NCBI RefSeq assembly: GCF_015476655.1
Contig: NZ_JABFHF010000013.1
Span: 62,001 to 126,000, forward strand
Reading direction: 5' to 3'
Length of the DNA: 64,000 bases
Source of the DNA: Aquiflexum lacus
Lineage (GTDB): Bacteria > Bacteroidota > Bacteroidia > Cytophagales > Cyclobacteriaceae
The notes under the pieces were generated by a model. That model was not told the origin of the DNA and ran no database searches. It saw only the letters and a program-made list of their open reading frames with translations. Shown in pieces: positions 1 through 7,953 of this stretch. The number at the start of each line of letters is the position of its first letter. Within the stretch, counting starts at the first letter, position 1. The position numbers and the translations under genes were made by a program.

Positions 1-2
1 AC

Positions 3-107
3 AGTCGTAAAGGAGATACTTTCAAAATCAGACAGGCGCTTGTATATACCTATTCACCCGGCCAATCAGTTCAGGCGACGATAACATTCAATATCTCTAT
101 TGAGTAA
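3..107 (+). CDS. C-terminal end of a protein cut by the window edge
   Basis: Frame 3 is open from the window edge to a TAA at 105-107 and encodes 34 residues ending in QATITFNISIE. The alternating polar and hydrophobic pattern looks like a terminal beta-hairpin and recalls the end of TonB C-terminal domains, where a motif like 'ysPg...atitf.i.i' closes the fold. The other two forward frames stop earlier or read less like protein. Only the tail is present, so the assignment is tentative. It converges with the LytTR regulator gene. Confidence 0.4.
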   Translation, partial: SRKGDTFKIRQALVYTYSPGQSVQATITFNISIE

Positions 108-203
108 AAGTCACCAACGATACACTAACCTTGGATTTCAATCCATGGAAAAGCTGGATTGAGACAGAGACAAAGTACCGTAGGTATTATGCATTAGTTT
201 CTC

Positions 204-920
204 TCAATGCTTTTCCAACCTTTCCAACACCCCTGCTTTATTTGTTCTGCCAATGGGTAAAGTTTTACCTTTCACTTCCACATATTCATGGGTATAGGAG
301 ATGACATTCCGTAAAGCCACAATGAAGGACCTGTGTATACGGATAAAATGCTGAGAAGGGAGCTTTGATTCAATATTGCTGATGGTTTCCCGTGTGATGA
401 TTGTTTCGGTGGTGCAATGGATTTTGATATAGTCACTGAAACTTTCAATATAAATGATATCTGAGAAGTCTGTTTTCACCATTTTCCTATCTGCCCTTAC
501 AAACATAAAATTGTCAGGAATTAATATAGGGTCTTCTTTCAATTTATCCTTTTTGATATCGTAAACCTCAAAATACAAATTGACAGCTTTGAAAAGTCTT
601 TCGAATGAAATCGGTTTTAAAAGATAATCCACAGCCTGCAAATCAAATCCATCAATCGCATACTCTCGATAAGCGGTAGTGAAAATAATCTTGATGTCTT
701 TGGTGATGGATTTTGCAAAAGACAAGCCTGAGATTTCCGGCATGTTGATGTCAAGAAAAATCAAATCCACTTCCTTCTCATTGATAATGTTAAATGCTTC
801 CACAGCTCCCGAACAGGACGCTACTATTTGAATCCTCTCTATTTTTGATAGGTGAGCATTAAGAATATCCCGGGCTGTCGGTTCATCGTCAACTATCAAG
901 CATAACACTTTATTATCCAT
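204..920 (-). CDS. LytTR-family response regulator
   Basis: A 238-residue response regulator. The N-terminal receiver domain (about 1-120) has the acidic pair DD at 11-12, the phospho-acceptor Asp57 in FLDINMPE, and a conserved Lys in LLKPISF. A LytTR DNA-binding domain fills about 135-236, with the typical FVRADRK and FIRIHRSFIV stretches. This family binds direct repeats upstream of targets after phosphorylation by a LytS/AgrC-type kinase. The start overlaps the end of the kinase gene by 8 nt, so the two are co-transcribed and translationally coupled. The target genes cannot be told from the sequence. Confidence 0.95.
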   Translation of the reverse strand: MDNKVLCLIVDDEPTARDILNAHLSKIERIQIVASCSGAVEAFNIINEKEVDLIFLDINMPEISGLSFAKSITKDIKIIFTTAYREYAIDGFDLQAVDYLLKPISFERLFKAVNLYFEVYDIKKDKLKEDPILIPDNFMFVRADRKMVKTDFSDIIYIESFSDYIKIHCTTETIITRETISNIESKLPSQHFIRIHRSFIVALRNVISYTHEYVEVKGKTLPIGRTNKAGVLERLEKH

Positions 921-1986
921 TTTTCTTTGGGTTTTGATGATTTAAGATCAAATTGATTTCAAACCATTCTGTATCTTCAGAAACTGAGAATGTGTGATTA
1001 TCCGGATATAATAACTCCAGTCTTTTTTGAACGTTTTTCAATCCTATCCCCTTTCCTTCGGTCATTTGGGTTTTTCTATTTGAATTTTTCACTGAAAAAC
1101 GTATCTCATTACCCTCAGTTTTTAAACTAATAAAAATCAGCAACTTCTTATCCGCCCTATTGCCATGCTTAAAACTGTTTTCCACAAAAGGAATCAGCAG
1201 CATGGGTGCTATATCAATTTGGGGATCAATTTTAGGAATGTCCAGATCAACCTTTAAGGTATCCTTGAAACGGATTTTTTCAAGCTCAATGTAATCTAGG
1301 ATATGCGCAATCTCATTTGCCAAACTTACTTTGGGTTTATCAATTTGGTACAGTAAATAATCCAAGAGATTGGATAATCTTAAAATCATTTCAGGGGTTT
1401 CTTCAGATTTTTTCAATGCATAGCCATACAGCGTGTTCAAAGTATTGAACAAAAAGTGTGGATGGATTTGCATTTTTAGATAGTTCAGCTCTTGTTCCTT
1501 GAGTTTGAGTTGGGCAAGCAAGACCTTGTTTTCCAAATCCTTGTTCTTTGCCACAGAAGAATAATTATGCTTCAAGAGTGTAAAGGCACTGAATAACAAA
1601 ACCACCAAATAAACTGCAACCATAACAAAAATCAGGCTTTTGCTCAATGGCATCATTTGATTGTACTGTAGCGCATTCATAAAAATCAGACCATAAAATA
1701 TGGAAATGACAATGGCATAGGCCGAAAGGATAAGGGTGTACAAACTATACCAGATAAACTTCAGGTATTTTTTTGGCAGAAGGTATCGGGGAATTAACAA
1801 GTAGTTGACTATGTAGGTTGTGCCGATGGTTACCGGCATCAAAAAGGCAGAGAATGAATTGGGATTGGGTATCAATCCTTTACTTTCTTCGAAGAAAAAA
1901 GTAAAAAACACAAAAACTCCCAGCCAAAACAAAGTATGAGGTAAGATAGTGTTGAAAAGATATTTTAAGATGGTAGCGACTTTCAT
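913..1986 (-). CDS. LytS-type membrane sensor histidine kinase
   Basis: A 357-residue membrane kinase. Four hydrophobic segments cover about residues 12-32, 48-66, 78-104 and 115-138, followed by a coiled linker (145-172). The His_kinase domain has its H box in QIHPHFLFN (His175), and the ATP-binding domain has the N box FVENSFKHG and the glycine loop GKGIGLKNV. It should phosphorylate the regulator encoded immediately downstream, with which it overlaps by 8 nt. There is no obvious periplasmic sensor domain, so the signal is probably sensed in or at the membrane. This is the standard Bacteroidota LytS/LytTR arrangement. Confidence 0.95.
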   Translation of the reverse strand: MKVATILKYLFNTILPHTLFWLGVFVFFTFFFEESKGLIPNPNSFSAFLMPVTIGTTYIVNYLLIPRYLLPKKYLKFIWYSLYTLILSAYAIVISIFYGLIFMNALQYNQMMPLSKSLIFVMVAVYLVVLLFSAFTLLKHNYSSVAKNKDLENKVLLAQLKLKEQELNYLKMQIHPHFLFNTLNTLYGYALKKSEETPEMILRLSNLLDYLLYQIDKPKVSLANEIAHILDYIELEKIRFKDTLKVDLDIPKIDPQIDIAPMLLIPFVENSFKHGNRADKKLLIFISLKTEGNEIRFSVKNSNRKTQMTEGKGIGLKNVQKRLELLYPDNHTFSVSEDTEWFEINLILNHQNPKKNG

Positions 1987-2197
1987 GAATAGCAGGACAA
2001 TATCTGCATATTTTCAAAAATACCTATCTTACTGCGATGAACAACCAATTTTTCGCCTTCAATGACATGGTGGAAGCAGGCATTGGAATTCAACGTGTTA
2101 ATGTGGATAAAATAAGCTGAGAATCAGTAGTTGGTCTCATAAATAAAAATGAAAGCTGAAATGAGGATAGGTTTGATCCATCATTAAAAAAAAAGTT

Positions 2198-2629
2198 ATG
2201 CAATTATCCATTAATCAAATTGAAGGAGGAAGAGGTTTTTTCTCAGTGTTGTTTGCAAGGATGCAAGAAGGGGGCATAGTCATTATGTCCATGATTTTCA
2301 TTTCAGGAATAATTATCCTTTTTCTGACTTTCAGAAGCCTGTTTTATCTGAAGAACAAAAACCCAAGGTTGAATAAAATGATCATTCTGATCAATTCCAT
2401 TGGTTTGTTTGCTTTGGTAGCCGGCGTATTTGGGCAACTTCTTCAACTTATCAACACCTTGGATTACTTGGAGTTCAAAGATGGTGTAGGAGTTGGAGAA
2501 CTCGCATCAGGATTGAAATTCACTATTTTGTCAACACTATTCGGCTGTTTGATTTTATTGATCAGTCGTTTCATTACCATTGTCCTTAATTGGTTGAAAC
2601 CCCATCAAACGGAAACAGATACCCTATGA
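2198..2629 (+). CDS. MotA/TolQ/ExbB-like small membrane protein
   Basis: A 143-residue protein with three hydrophobic segments (about 28-48, 63-86 and 108-130). The last two carry the signature of the MotA/TolQ/ExbB proton-channel family: a small-residue-rich helix (GLFALVAGVFGQLL), a polar loop ending in ELASGLKFTILSTLFG, and a last helix. It is shorter than usual ExbB (about 230 residues) because the large cytoplasmic loop is nearly absent. No ExbD or TonB partner lies beside it, so its energised partner is unknown. The ATG at 2198 follows a poly-A stretch. Confidence 0.75.
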   Translation: MQLSINQIEGGRGFFSVLFARMQEGGIVIMSMIFISGIIILFLTFRSLFYLKNKNPRLNKMIILINSIGLFALVAGVFGQLLQLINTLDYLEFKDGVGVGELASGLKFTILSTLFGCLILLISRFITIVLNWLKPHQTETDTL

Positions 2630-2639
2630 TGGAAATCGC

Positions 2640-2965
2640 GAGAAGTGCTTTAATGGCTTCCAAAAATATGTATTTGACTTATATTCATTACTTCATTGAT
2701 ACATATATTCTGCTGTGTTAGTCTTTGGAAATAATCACCAATAATAATCAGGTTCTGAGATATTTTGATTTGGCAAAGTCATGAACTTGGGTGGGTCCAA
2801 AACTTCATCTCTAAAAACTTGATTATTAATATCATCCCTGCCACAAAAGGAAATCGACAATATTAGGAATTCAAAACGCAAGATCTAGAAAACCAATTTT
2901 AGACCGAAAAGGATTTCACTAGAAATGTCTTTTCGGTTTTTTTTATTTTTTGACTAAACAGTCAT
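2640..2965. pseudogene. Relic segment: dead VapC start and dead DUF2214 3' end
   Basis: This stretch is a decayed relative of 4190-4540. On the plus strand a VapC-like start (MYLT... then FIDTYILLC) runs into a stop. On the minus strand, reading leftward from about 2945, KNRKDISSEI and ILRFEFLIL match KNRKGDPAEEL and MLRFELLLL of the intact DUF2214 protein at 4397-4837, with a stop codon where that protein has Trp. Shared DNA words include 'ttctgctgt', 'tctttggaaat' and 'atcatccctgcca'. I read it as the remains of a tandem duplication. Confidence 0.7.
2903..2947 (+). terminator. Rho-independent terminator
   Basis: A 9-bp stem (ACCGAAAAG at 2903-2911, CTTTTCGGT at 2929-2937) is followed by a run of T broken by a single A. 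It points with the ExbB-like gene ending at 2629 and lies inside the relic of the duplicated DUF2214 gene, so it arose from former coding sequence. Confidence 0.7.
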
Positions 2966-3073
2966 TTTTTGGTCCAGATTTTATATCCAAGAATTTGGAA
3001 TTATATTTAACCTTAAGGCAAACTCCTTGGAAAGGTTTATAGATGCTGACTTATAATCATAAAAATAAAACCT

Positions 3074-4126
3074 ATGAAATCGGGAAAATCAGTAATAATT
3101 ATTGGCTTTTTTTTACTTCAATTGATGAACCGAGCAAATGCTCAGACAATTGAAAGCTTGATGGATGAGCTTCCTCCTTACTTTTCTGTTCTAACCACTT
3201 GGGGAGTAAGACCTGAATGGGATGAGAAGTCGGAGAATATCTATTTTTTAAATAAACTGGTTGGTGATGTATTCAAGATAAATATCATGACAAGAGAAGT
3301 ATCACAGGTAACCTCTGGTTTTTACCATGGTGGCATTCATAGGGTCTTATGTTTATCCAATGGAGACTTATTGCTCGCCATGGGGTCAAATATTTTTGAT
3401 GCGACCAACCCTGAAAAAGATAGACACGCTGGACTCGGATTATACGTCCTCACTAAAGATAATCCCAATAACCCCTATCCCTTAAATGCTTTCTGTGATG
3501 AAGGTCCTGCGGTTTCAAAAAACAGCATGAAGATAGCATGGACTCTTGAGGGTCAAAGGGAAATAAAAACAGGTGAAATTTATTATGATGGAGGTATTCC
3601 TCATTTAAAAGATGAAGAAACGCTTATTTCCTACAGGGATTCTTCAGCCTATGTCAGGCTTGAAACACAGGATTTTAGGCCACCATTAAACGAAGAACTG
3701 ATTTATACCCATTATTGGGGGGATGAAAAAGATCAATACTTTAATTCACAGGTGTTCGGATTTAATCTAATTACTAAAAAGACAACAAAGTATACTGATA
3801 TTCCAAAAAGCTATAATGAGGCAGAGGGTATTTTCCCGGATGGAAAATTTATGGTCATTGAAAGTGACCGCCATCAACCTATGGAAGAAAGAAACAAATA
3901 TAAGCTTGACATATATAAATTAAAATTGGATGGTAGCGGGGAGGTTGAACGTTTGGCTGACTTTTCAACCAGATATTTCAATGTGATCAAGTCAGATAAT
4001 CCCGTGGTGAATAATAAAGGGAATATGATTGCCCATCAATTTGGATTTCAGAAAGGTGCAGGAGACGGAAAAGGTATTTTTCTGCTAGACCTAGAGGAAC
4101 GTGAAAAGTTTAAAAAGAAGAATTAA
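3074..4126 (+). CDS. Exported PD40/TolB-like beta-propeller protein
   Basis: A 350-residue protein with a signal peptide (about 1-24, ending ANAQ). The body is made of repeated short beta-blade segments such as RPEWDEKSENIYFLN, GPAVSKNSMKIAWTLEG and AEGIFPDGKFMVIESDR. These resemble the PD40 (WD40-like) blades of TolB and of the propeller domains of S9 peptidases. No peptidase domain follows, so it is a stand-alone propeller, probably periplasmic and involved in protein or ligand binding. It stands alone between the two related relic segments. I cannot name a specific function. Confidence 0.65.
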   Translation: MKSGKSVIIIGFFLLQLMNRANAQTIESLMDELPPYFSVLTTWGVRPEWDEKSENIYFLNKLVGDVFKINIMTREVSQVTSGFYHGGIHRVLCLSNGDLLLAMGSNIFDATNPEKDRHAGLGLYVLTKDNPNNPYPLNAFCDEGPAVSKNSMKIAWTLEGQREIKTGEIYYDGGIPHLKDEETLISYRDSSAYVRLETQDFRPPLNEELIYTHYWGDEKDQYFNSQVFGFNLITKKTTKYTDIPKSYNEAEGIFPDGKFMVIESDRHQPMEERNKYKLDIYKLKLDGSGEVERLADFSTRYFNVIKSDNPVVNNKGNMIAHQFGFQKGAGDGKGIFLLDLEEREKFKKKN

Positions 4127-4187
4127 TATTTAATAAAAAGATTGCCACAGAAATAAAAGAAGACCTATAGTTAGGAAAAAAGTCAAG

Positions 4188-4285
4188 TTGGTGGAATATA
4201 TTGCTGATGACTTCATTAATCCTTTGGACGCTTTTAATGATTACAAAAAATGAAATACCTTACTGACACGCATATTCTGCTGTAG
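4188..4285 (+). pseudogene. VapBC-like toxin-antitoxin relic
   Basis: The plus strand encodes VEYIADDFINPLDAFNDYKK and a TGA. This matches the acidic tail typical of small VapB/DUF2281-type antitoxins (consensus like ADDFDEPLEDFKDY). The stop overlaps the ATG of MKYLTDTHILL followed by TAG, which is the opening of a VapC PIN toxin (usually MKYLLDTHTLLW). Only the junction survives, and the toxin is dead after 11 residues. Confidence 0.55.
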
Positions 4286-4396
4286 TTTTGCCCAAGCGAA
4301 GTCAAAATCTTTGGAAATGATAATAAATGATAGTCATGTTCTGAAATATTTTTGATTGTGTAAATGCATGAAGTTAGTTGGTAAAAAACTTCAGCT

Positions 4397-4837
4397 CTAA
4401 ACCCCTATCCCCTTTGCCATCATCCCTGCCAAAAAGGGGATAATCAACAACAATAACAGCTCAAATCGCAACATCCAGAAAATCGATTTTGGAACAGTAA
4501 GTTCTTCAGCAGGATCTCCTTTTCGGTTTTTGATAAAATAAACTGTCGGATAAATAGAGAGGATACCTAGGATTACCAACAAGGCCAACTTAGTGTGGAA
4601 AATCGGATTATTACTGTAAAACTCTGTTGGCTTGCCATAACCTCCAAGCCAAAGGGTCAATCCTGCAGCCAAAAGAATCAAAACCGCCAAACCATATACC
4701 CCATCCACTTTGGACAAACGGTCGATTTCAGCCCTTGTCAAGGTCTTTTTCAGCAACAGGTGCTCAGCCACAAGCGAACCCACTATTGCAAAAATACTGA
4801 TAAAGTGGACATAGCGGAGGAGGATTTCCAGAGTCAT
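4397..4837 (-). CDS. DUF2214 family membrane protein
   Basis: A 146-residue integral membrane protein with four hydrophobic helices (about 4-26, 44-66, 82-101 and 119-140). It matches the DUF2214 pattern, with a histidine in the first helix (RYVHFISIF), the charged loop KKTLTRAEIDRLSKVDGVYG, and WLGGYGKP after the second helix. The family's function is not known. The gene is single, and its 3' end has a degraded relative at about 2790-2965, pointing to a past duplication. Confidence 0.85.
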   Translation of the reverse strand: MTLEILLRYVHFISIFAIVGSLVAEHLLLKKTLTRAEIDRLSKVDGVYGLAVLILLAAGLTLWLGGYGKPTEFYSNNPIFHTKLALLVILGILSIYPTVYFIKNRKGDPAEELTVPKSIFWMLRFELLLLLIIPFLAGMMAKGIGV

Positions 4838-4881
4838 GGAGGTTGGTTTTGTTGTGAGTGATGCCTTTTACGTTTAAAGGA

Positions 4882-4909
4882 CGGAAGACCGAAGACGGGA
4901 GACGGAAGT
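4882..4909 (+). repeat. Degenerate tandem 7-bp repeat (4 units)
   Basis: Four consecutive heptamers read CGGAAGA, CCGAAGA, CGGGAGA and CGGAAGT, so AGA or its near match recurs every 7 bp. It lies between the DUF2214 gene start and the parC stop, and belongs to the intergenic heptamer family also found at 7643, 12162, 27327, 30415, 62547 and 62714. Confidence 0.75.
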
Positions 4910-4949
4910 TGGCATGGATTTCAGAATTTTCCCTTCACTCCTATCTCAA

Positions 4950-7577
4950 CTAAAATAATCCCAACTGATCCTTATCCTCCTCGTCTTTCTTAACCTTGAA
5001 TTCAACTGTTGAACCTATTTCCAAGTCATCATCTGTTTCTGGAGAATCAGCTTCTGATGCTGTGGATTCTTCTTCGGTTTCTTTTGGTTCTTCTTGAATG
5101 AGGTTGATTTCTAGAATTTGATGGGAAGAAAGTTTATTTCCTATCGCTTTCCAACCTTTGACATCGATCAGCATGTCCAAATCGTATTCCTGTTCTTCCT
5201 GATCTTTGCCTTTTTGTAAAATGACTTTTACCTGAGGCTGTTTTTCGGTGGAAACCAACTTGAGGAAGGATTGCTTGTGGTCGGAGATGATATTGAATTT
5301 CTTATTGACAGAAGTAGTTTCGATTAAGAAACGTTTGACAAAGTAAGTTTTACTGCCACCATCATAGTAAATGGCTGATAAGGTCTTTTCAGGATCAAAT
5401 TTTTCAATCAATAGTACATTTCCAGACTCATATCTGTTTGTCAATTCAAAGGTAGTCAGTTCGTAATCTCCGTTTTTATAGAAAACCACGATCCTGTCTT
5501 CACCCAGAAAATTACCGATTTTTTTACCCCTTTGGTCCGTATTCAGTCTTCCAATAGAAGGATCATAAAATATATCGAGACCTCCCAAGGTGGAAACTCC
5601 CTCCATTTTTAATTGAATTTTTCTTACAGGATATTTGGTCAGGATATTGCCACCTGCTGCCCGTCCTTTGATCTCTATGGTGGCGAAATCAAAATCAAAG
5701 ACTTTAACTCTTGCCTTCGCCCCTTGGGTGAGATAAACAGTTACAATCTCTGCCTCTCCATTTGCGTTGGCAGTCAAGTAGAGTGTTTTGGAGCCTTTAG
5801 TCCCCTTAGTCAGGTCATATTCCCTATCCCTCGTGACTGCTAGGACCTGAAACCTTTTCACCATAGCCTTTCCTGACCCACCATCGAGATAAATCAGGTT
5901 GTAAACCATCCGCTCATCGCCTTTTCTAAATACGGCTACATGAAGGATGTCTTTTCCTACAAAGCCCTTTTCCTGGATTCTGGTCACTACACAAACACCA
6001 TCCTTTCGAATCACAATGATGTCATCCAAATCAGAACAGTCACAGACAAACTCATCTTTCTTGAGTCCATAACCCACAAATCCGTCGGTCCTGTTGACAT
6101 ACAGTTTGGCATTATTTGCAGCTACTACTGTCGCTTCAATGGTATCGAAAGCCCTGATTTCGGTCTTCCGCTCTCTGCCTTTCCCGTATTTATCCAGAAG
6201 GTTTTGGTAATATTTGATGGAATAATCCGTCAGGTGCTTCAGGTTGTAATTGACTTCTTTCAACTCTTCCTGAAGCTTGCGCATCAGTTCATCTGCCTTG
6301 AAAGCATCAAATTTTGAGATCCTTTTGATCTTGATTTCCGTAAGGCGGACAATATCTTCGGTAGTGATCTCTCTGTAAAAATCGGGCTTAAATGGCTCTA
6401 AGCCCTTGTCAATCGTCTGTATAACAGCATCCCAAGTTTCACATTCCTCAATATCCCTGTATATCCTGTTTTCAATAAAGATTTTTTCCAAGGATGAGAA
6501 AAGGAGTTTCTCCATCAATTCCCCTTTCCGGATTTCAAGTTCCCTTTTGAGAAGATCTTTGGTCTGTTTGGTATTGTATTGAAGAATATCATTGACCGAA
6601 AGGAATACAGGCTTATCCTGAATAATCACACAGGCATTTGGCGAAATGCTGACCTCGCAGTCTGTAAAGGCATAGAGTGCATCGATGGTCATATCCGGAG
6701 ATTGTCCCGGTGCCAATTGAATCTGAATCTCTACATCTTTGGCGGTATTGTCCACCACTTTCTTGATTTTGATCTTGCCCTTGTCGTTGGCTTTGATGAT
6801 CGATTCAATCAAAGAATTGGTTGTCGTTCCAAATGGTATATCCTTGATTAACAAGGTTTTATTATCCTCCTCCTCAATCCTTGCACGAACCTTAACACGA
6901 CCACCCCTATGGCCTTCATTGTACTCCGAAAAATCGGCAAGTCCTCCTGTTGGGAAATCCGGAAACAGATAAGGCCTTTCCCCTTTCAGGATTTGAATCG
7001 AGCCTTCAATCAGTTCAATAAAGTTGTGGGGAAGGATCTTTGTTGATAATCCTACAGCGATACCCTCTACTCCTTGGGCAAGCAATAATGGGAATTTAAC
7101 CGGCAAGGTAATCGGTTCACGTTTCCTGCCATCATAAGACAATTGCCATTCGGTAGTCTGTGGATTGAAGACAACTTCTAAAGCAAACTTAGAAAGCCTG
7201 GCTTCAATATACCGTGAAGCTGCTGCCCCATCTCCAGTACGGATATCACCCCAGTTACCTTGGGTTTCGATCAGCAATTCTTTTTGTCCTAGATTGACAA
7301 TGGCATCACCGATTGAAGCATCACCATGGGGGTGGTATTGCATGGATTGACCGATGATATTGGCTACTTTATTGAAGCGGCCATCATCCATCTCTTTCAT
7401 GGCATGTAGAATCCTGCGCTGTACGGGTTTCAGACCATCTTCAATGGCAGGTACTGCCCTTTCCAAAATCACGTAGGAAGCATAATCCAAAAACCAGTCT
7501 TTGTACATTCCCGTCACGGGGAGTGACTCGTGCAGGGTTTCGTCATTTTCTTCCGGGGTATTGTTAATTTCGCTCAT
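4950..7577 (-). CDS. parC: DNA topoisomerase IV subunit A
   Basis: An 875-residue GyrA/ParC-type subunit that cuts and passes DNA. The breakage-reunion domain covers about 25-480, with the catalytic Tyr123 in AAASRYIEA. The C-terminal part (about 520-800) is a series of beta-pinwheel blades, and the tail is acidic and low-complexity. It lacks the GyrA-box typical of gyrase and is paired with parE, so topoisomerase IV is the better call. In the quinolone-binding loop YHPHGDASIGDA the usual Ser is Ala87, which I take as the normal form in this phylum and not a resistance mutation. The gene lies downstream of parE with a 376-bp gap. Confidence 0.95.
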   Translation of the reverse strand: MSEINNTPEENDETLHESLPVTGMYKDWFLDYASYVILERAVPAIEDGLKPVQRRILHAMKEMDDGRFNKVANIIGQSMQYHPHGDASIGDAIVNLGQKELLIETQGNWGDIRTGDGAAASRYIEARLSKFALEVVFNPQTTEWQLSYDGRKREPITLPVKFPLLLAQGVEGIAVGLSTKILPHNFIELIEGSIQILKGERPYLFPDFPTGGLADFSEYNEGHRGGRVKVRARIEEEDNKTLLIKDIPFGTTTNSLIESIIKANDKGKIKIKKVVDNTAKDVEIQIQLAPGQSPDMTIDALYAFTDCEVSISPNACVIIQDKPVFLSVNDILQYNTKQTKDLLKRELEIRKGELMEKLLFSSLEKIFIENRIYRDIEECETWDAVIQTIDKGLEPFKPDFYREITTEDIVRLTEIKIKRISKFDAFKADELMRKLQEELKEVNYNLKHLTDYSIKYYQNLLDKYGKGRERKTEIRAFDTIEATVVAANNAKLYVNRTDGFVGYGLKKDEFVCDCSDLDDIIVIRKDGVCVVTRIQEKGFVGKDILHVAVFRKGDERMVYNLIYLDGGSGKAMVKRFQVLAVTRDREYDLTKGTKGSKTLYLTANANGEAEIVTVYLTQGAKARVKVFDFDFATIEIKGRAAGGNILTKYPVRKIQLKMEGVSTLGGLDIFYDPSIGRLNTDQRGKKIGNFLGEDRIVVFYKNGDYELTTFELTNRYESGNVLLIEKFDPEKTLSAIYYDGGSKTYFVKRFLIETTSVNKKFNIISDHKQSFLKLVSTEKQPQVKVILQKGKDQEEQEYDLDMLIDVKGWKAIGNKLSSHQILEINLIQEEPKETEEESTASEADSPETDDDLEIGSTVEFKVKKDEEDKDQLGLF

Positions 7578-7642
7578 TTAATGTTGATATATCTTTGTGA
7601 TCCCTTTTGGTGCCATGAAAGTTCGGTTTTTTTGGCAATAGA

Positions 7643-7663
7643 CGGAAGTCCGAAGACCGAAGA
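7643..7663 (+). repeat. Degenerate tandem 7-bp repeat (3 units)
   Basis: The heptamers are CGGAAGT, CCGAAGA and CCGAAGA, nearly the same words as the array at 4882-4909. The two arrays therefore flank parC on either side. Confidence 0.7.
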
Positions 7664-7847
7664 TGGGTAAATTCAATGTTTTTCTAAATTTAAATTAGAT
7701 TAGTTATCATGCTTTGACAGATCATATTCTTTGATAAGAAGTACTCAAAATATTTCATATAAAGTGAAATAATGGTAATAATTTCACTATTTGTGAAATA
7801 TAAATCAATTTGTCGATCAGGCCACTATTATGCAATTGGGCATTTTA

Positions 7848-7937
7848 GACCTGTCAGGTCTTGTTTTTTTATACTAAGAGATTTTGAACCAGATTCAAAG
7901 TTAAAGACCTTCGAGGTTTTGAAAACCTCAAAGGTCT
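7848..7937. repeat. Palindromic intergenic elements (GACCTGTCAGGTC and hairpin)
   Basis: GACCTGTCAGGTC at 7848-7860 is a perfect odd palindrome. At 7905-7920 and 7922-7937 two 16-nt arms (AGACCTTCGAGGTTTT and AAAACCTCAAAGGTCT) pair with one mismatch. The shared AGACCT core suggests one dispersed palindrome family, common in Bacteroidota intergenic DNA. The hairpin sits 16 nt past the parE stop and could slow transcription or protect the 3' end. Confidence 0.6.
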
Positions 7938-7953
7938 AACCTGAAAGTTCTTC

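Larger units (their letters stand above)
2630..3073. other. 444-bp intergenic region, content described
   Basis: There is no intact gene here. The left and middle parts are the relic segment described at 2640-2965. It contains a strong plus-strand hairpin terminator (2903-2947) that would end transcription of the ExbB-like gene. The last 100 bases are AT-rich and must hold the promoter of the downstream beta-propeller gene, but I see no clear TAnnTTTG box. Confidence 0.6.
7578..7953. other. 376-bp gap between parE and parC, content described
   Basis: No gene is visible. The gap contains a 7-bp tandem repeat (7643-7663), a small palindrome GACCTGTCAGGTC (7848-7860) and a long hairpin (7905-7937) just after the parE stop. 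The rest is AT-rich and would hold any separate parC promoter. Confidence 0.6.

Noticed and set aside
2037-2120. A 27-codon plus-strand frame (MNNQFFAFNDMVEAG...) between the kinase and ExbB-like genes
   Set aside because: Too short, no recognisable motif and no promoter or repeat support. It could be a gene fragment but cannot be shown.
5613-6317. Plus-strand open frames inside parC
   Set aside because: They are shadows of the parC reading frame, with no start context and low-quality protein sequence.
7305-7345. Ala87 at the quinolone-resistance position of ParC
   Set aside because: The YHPHGDASIGD form appears to be the usual one for this phylum, so it is not evidence of selected drug resistance.
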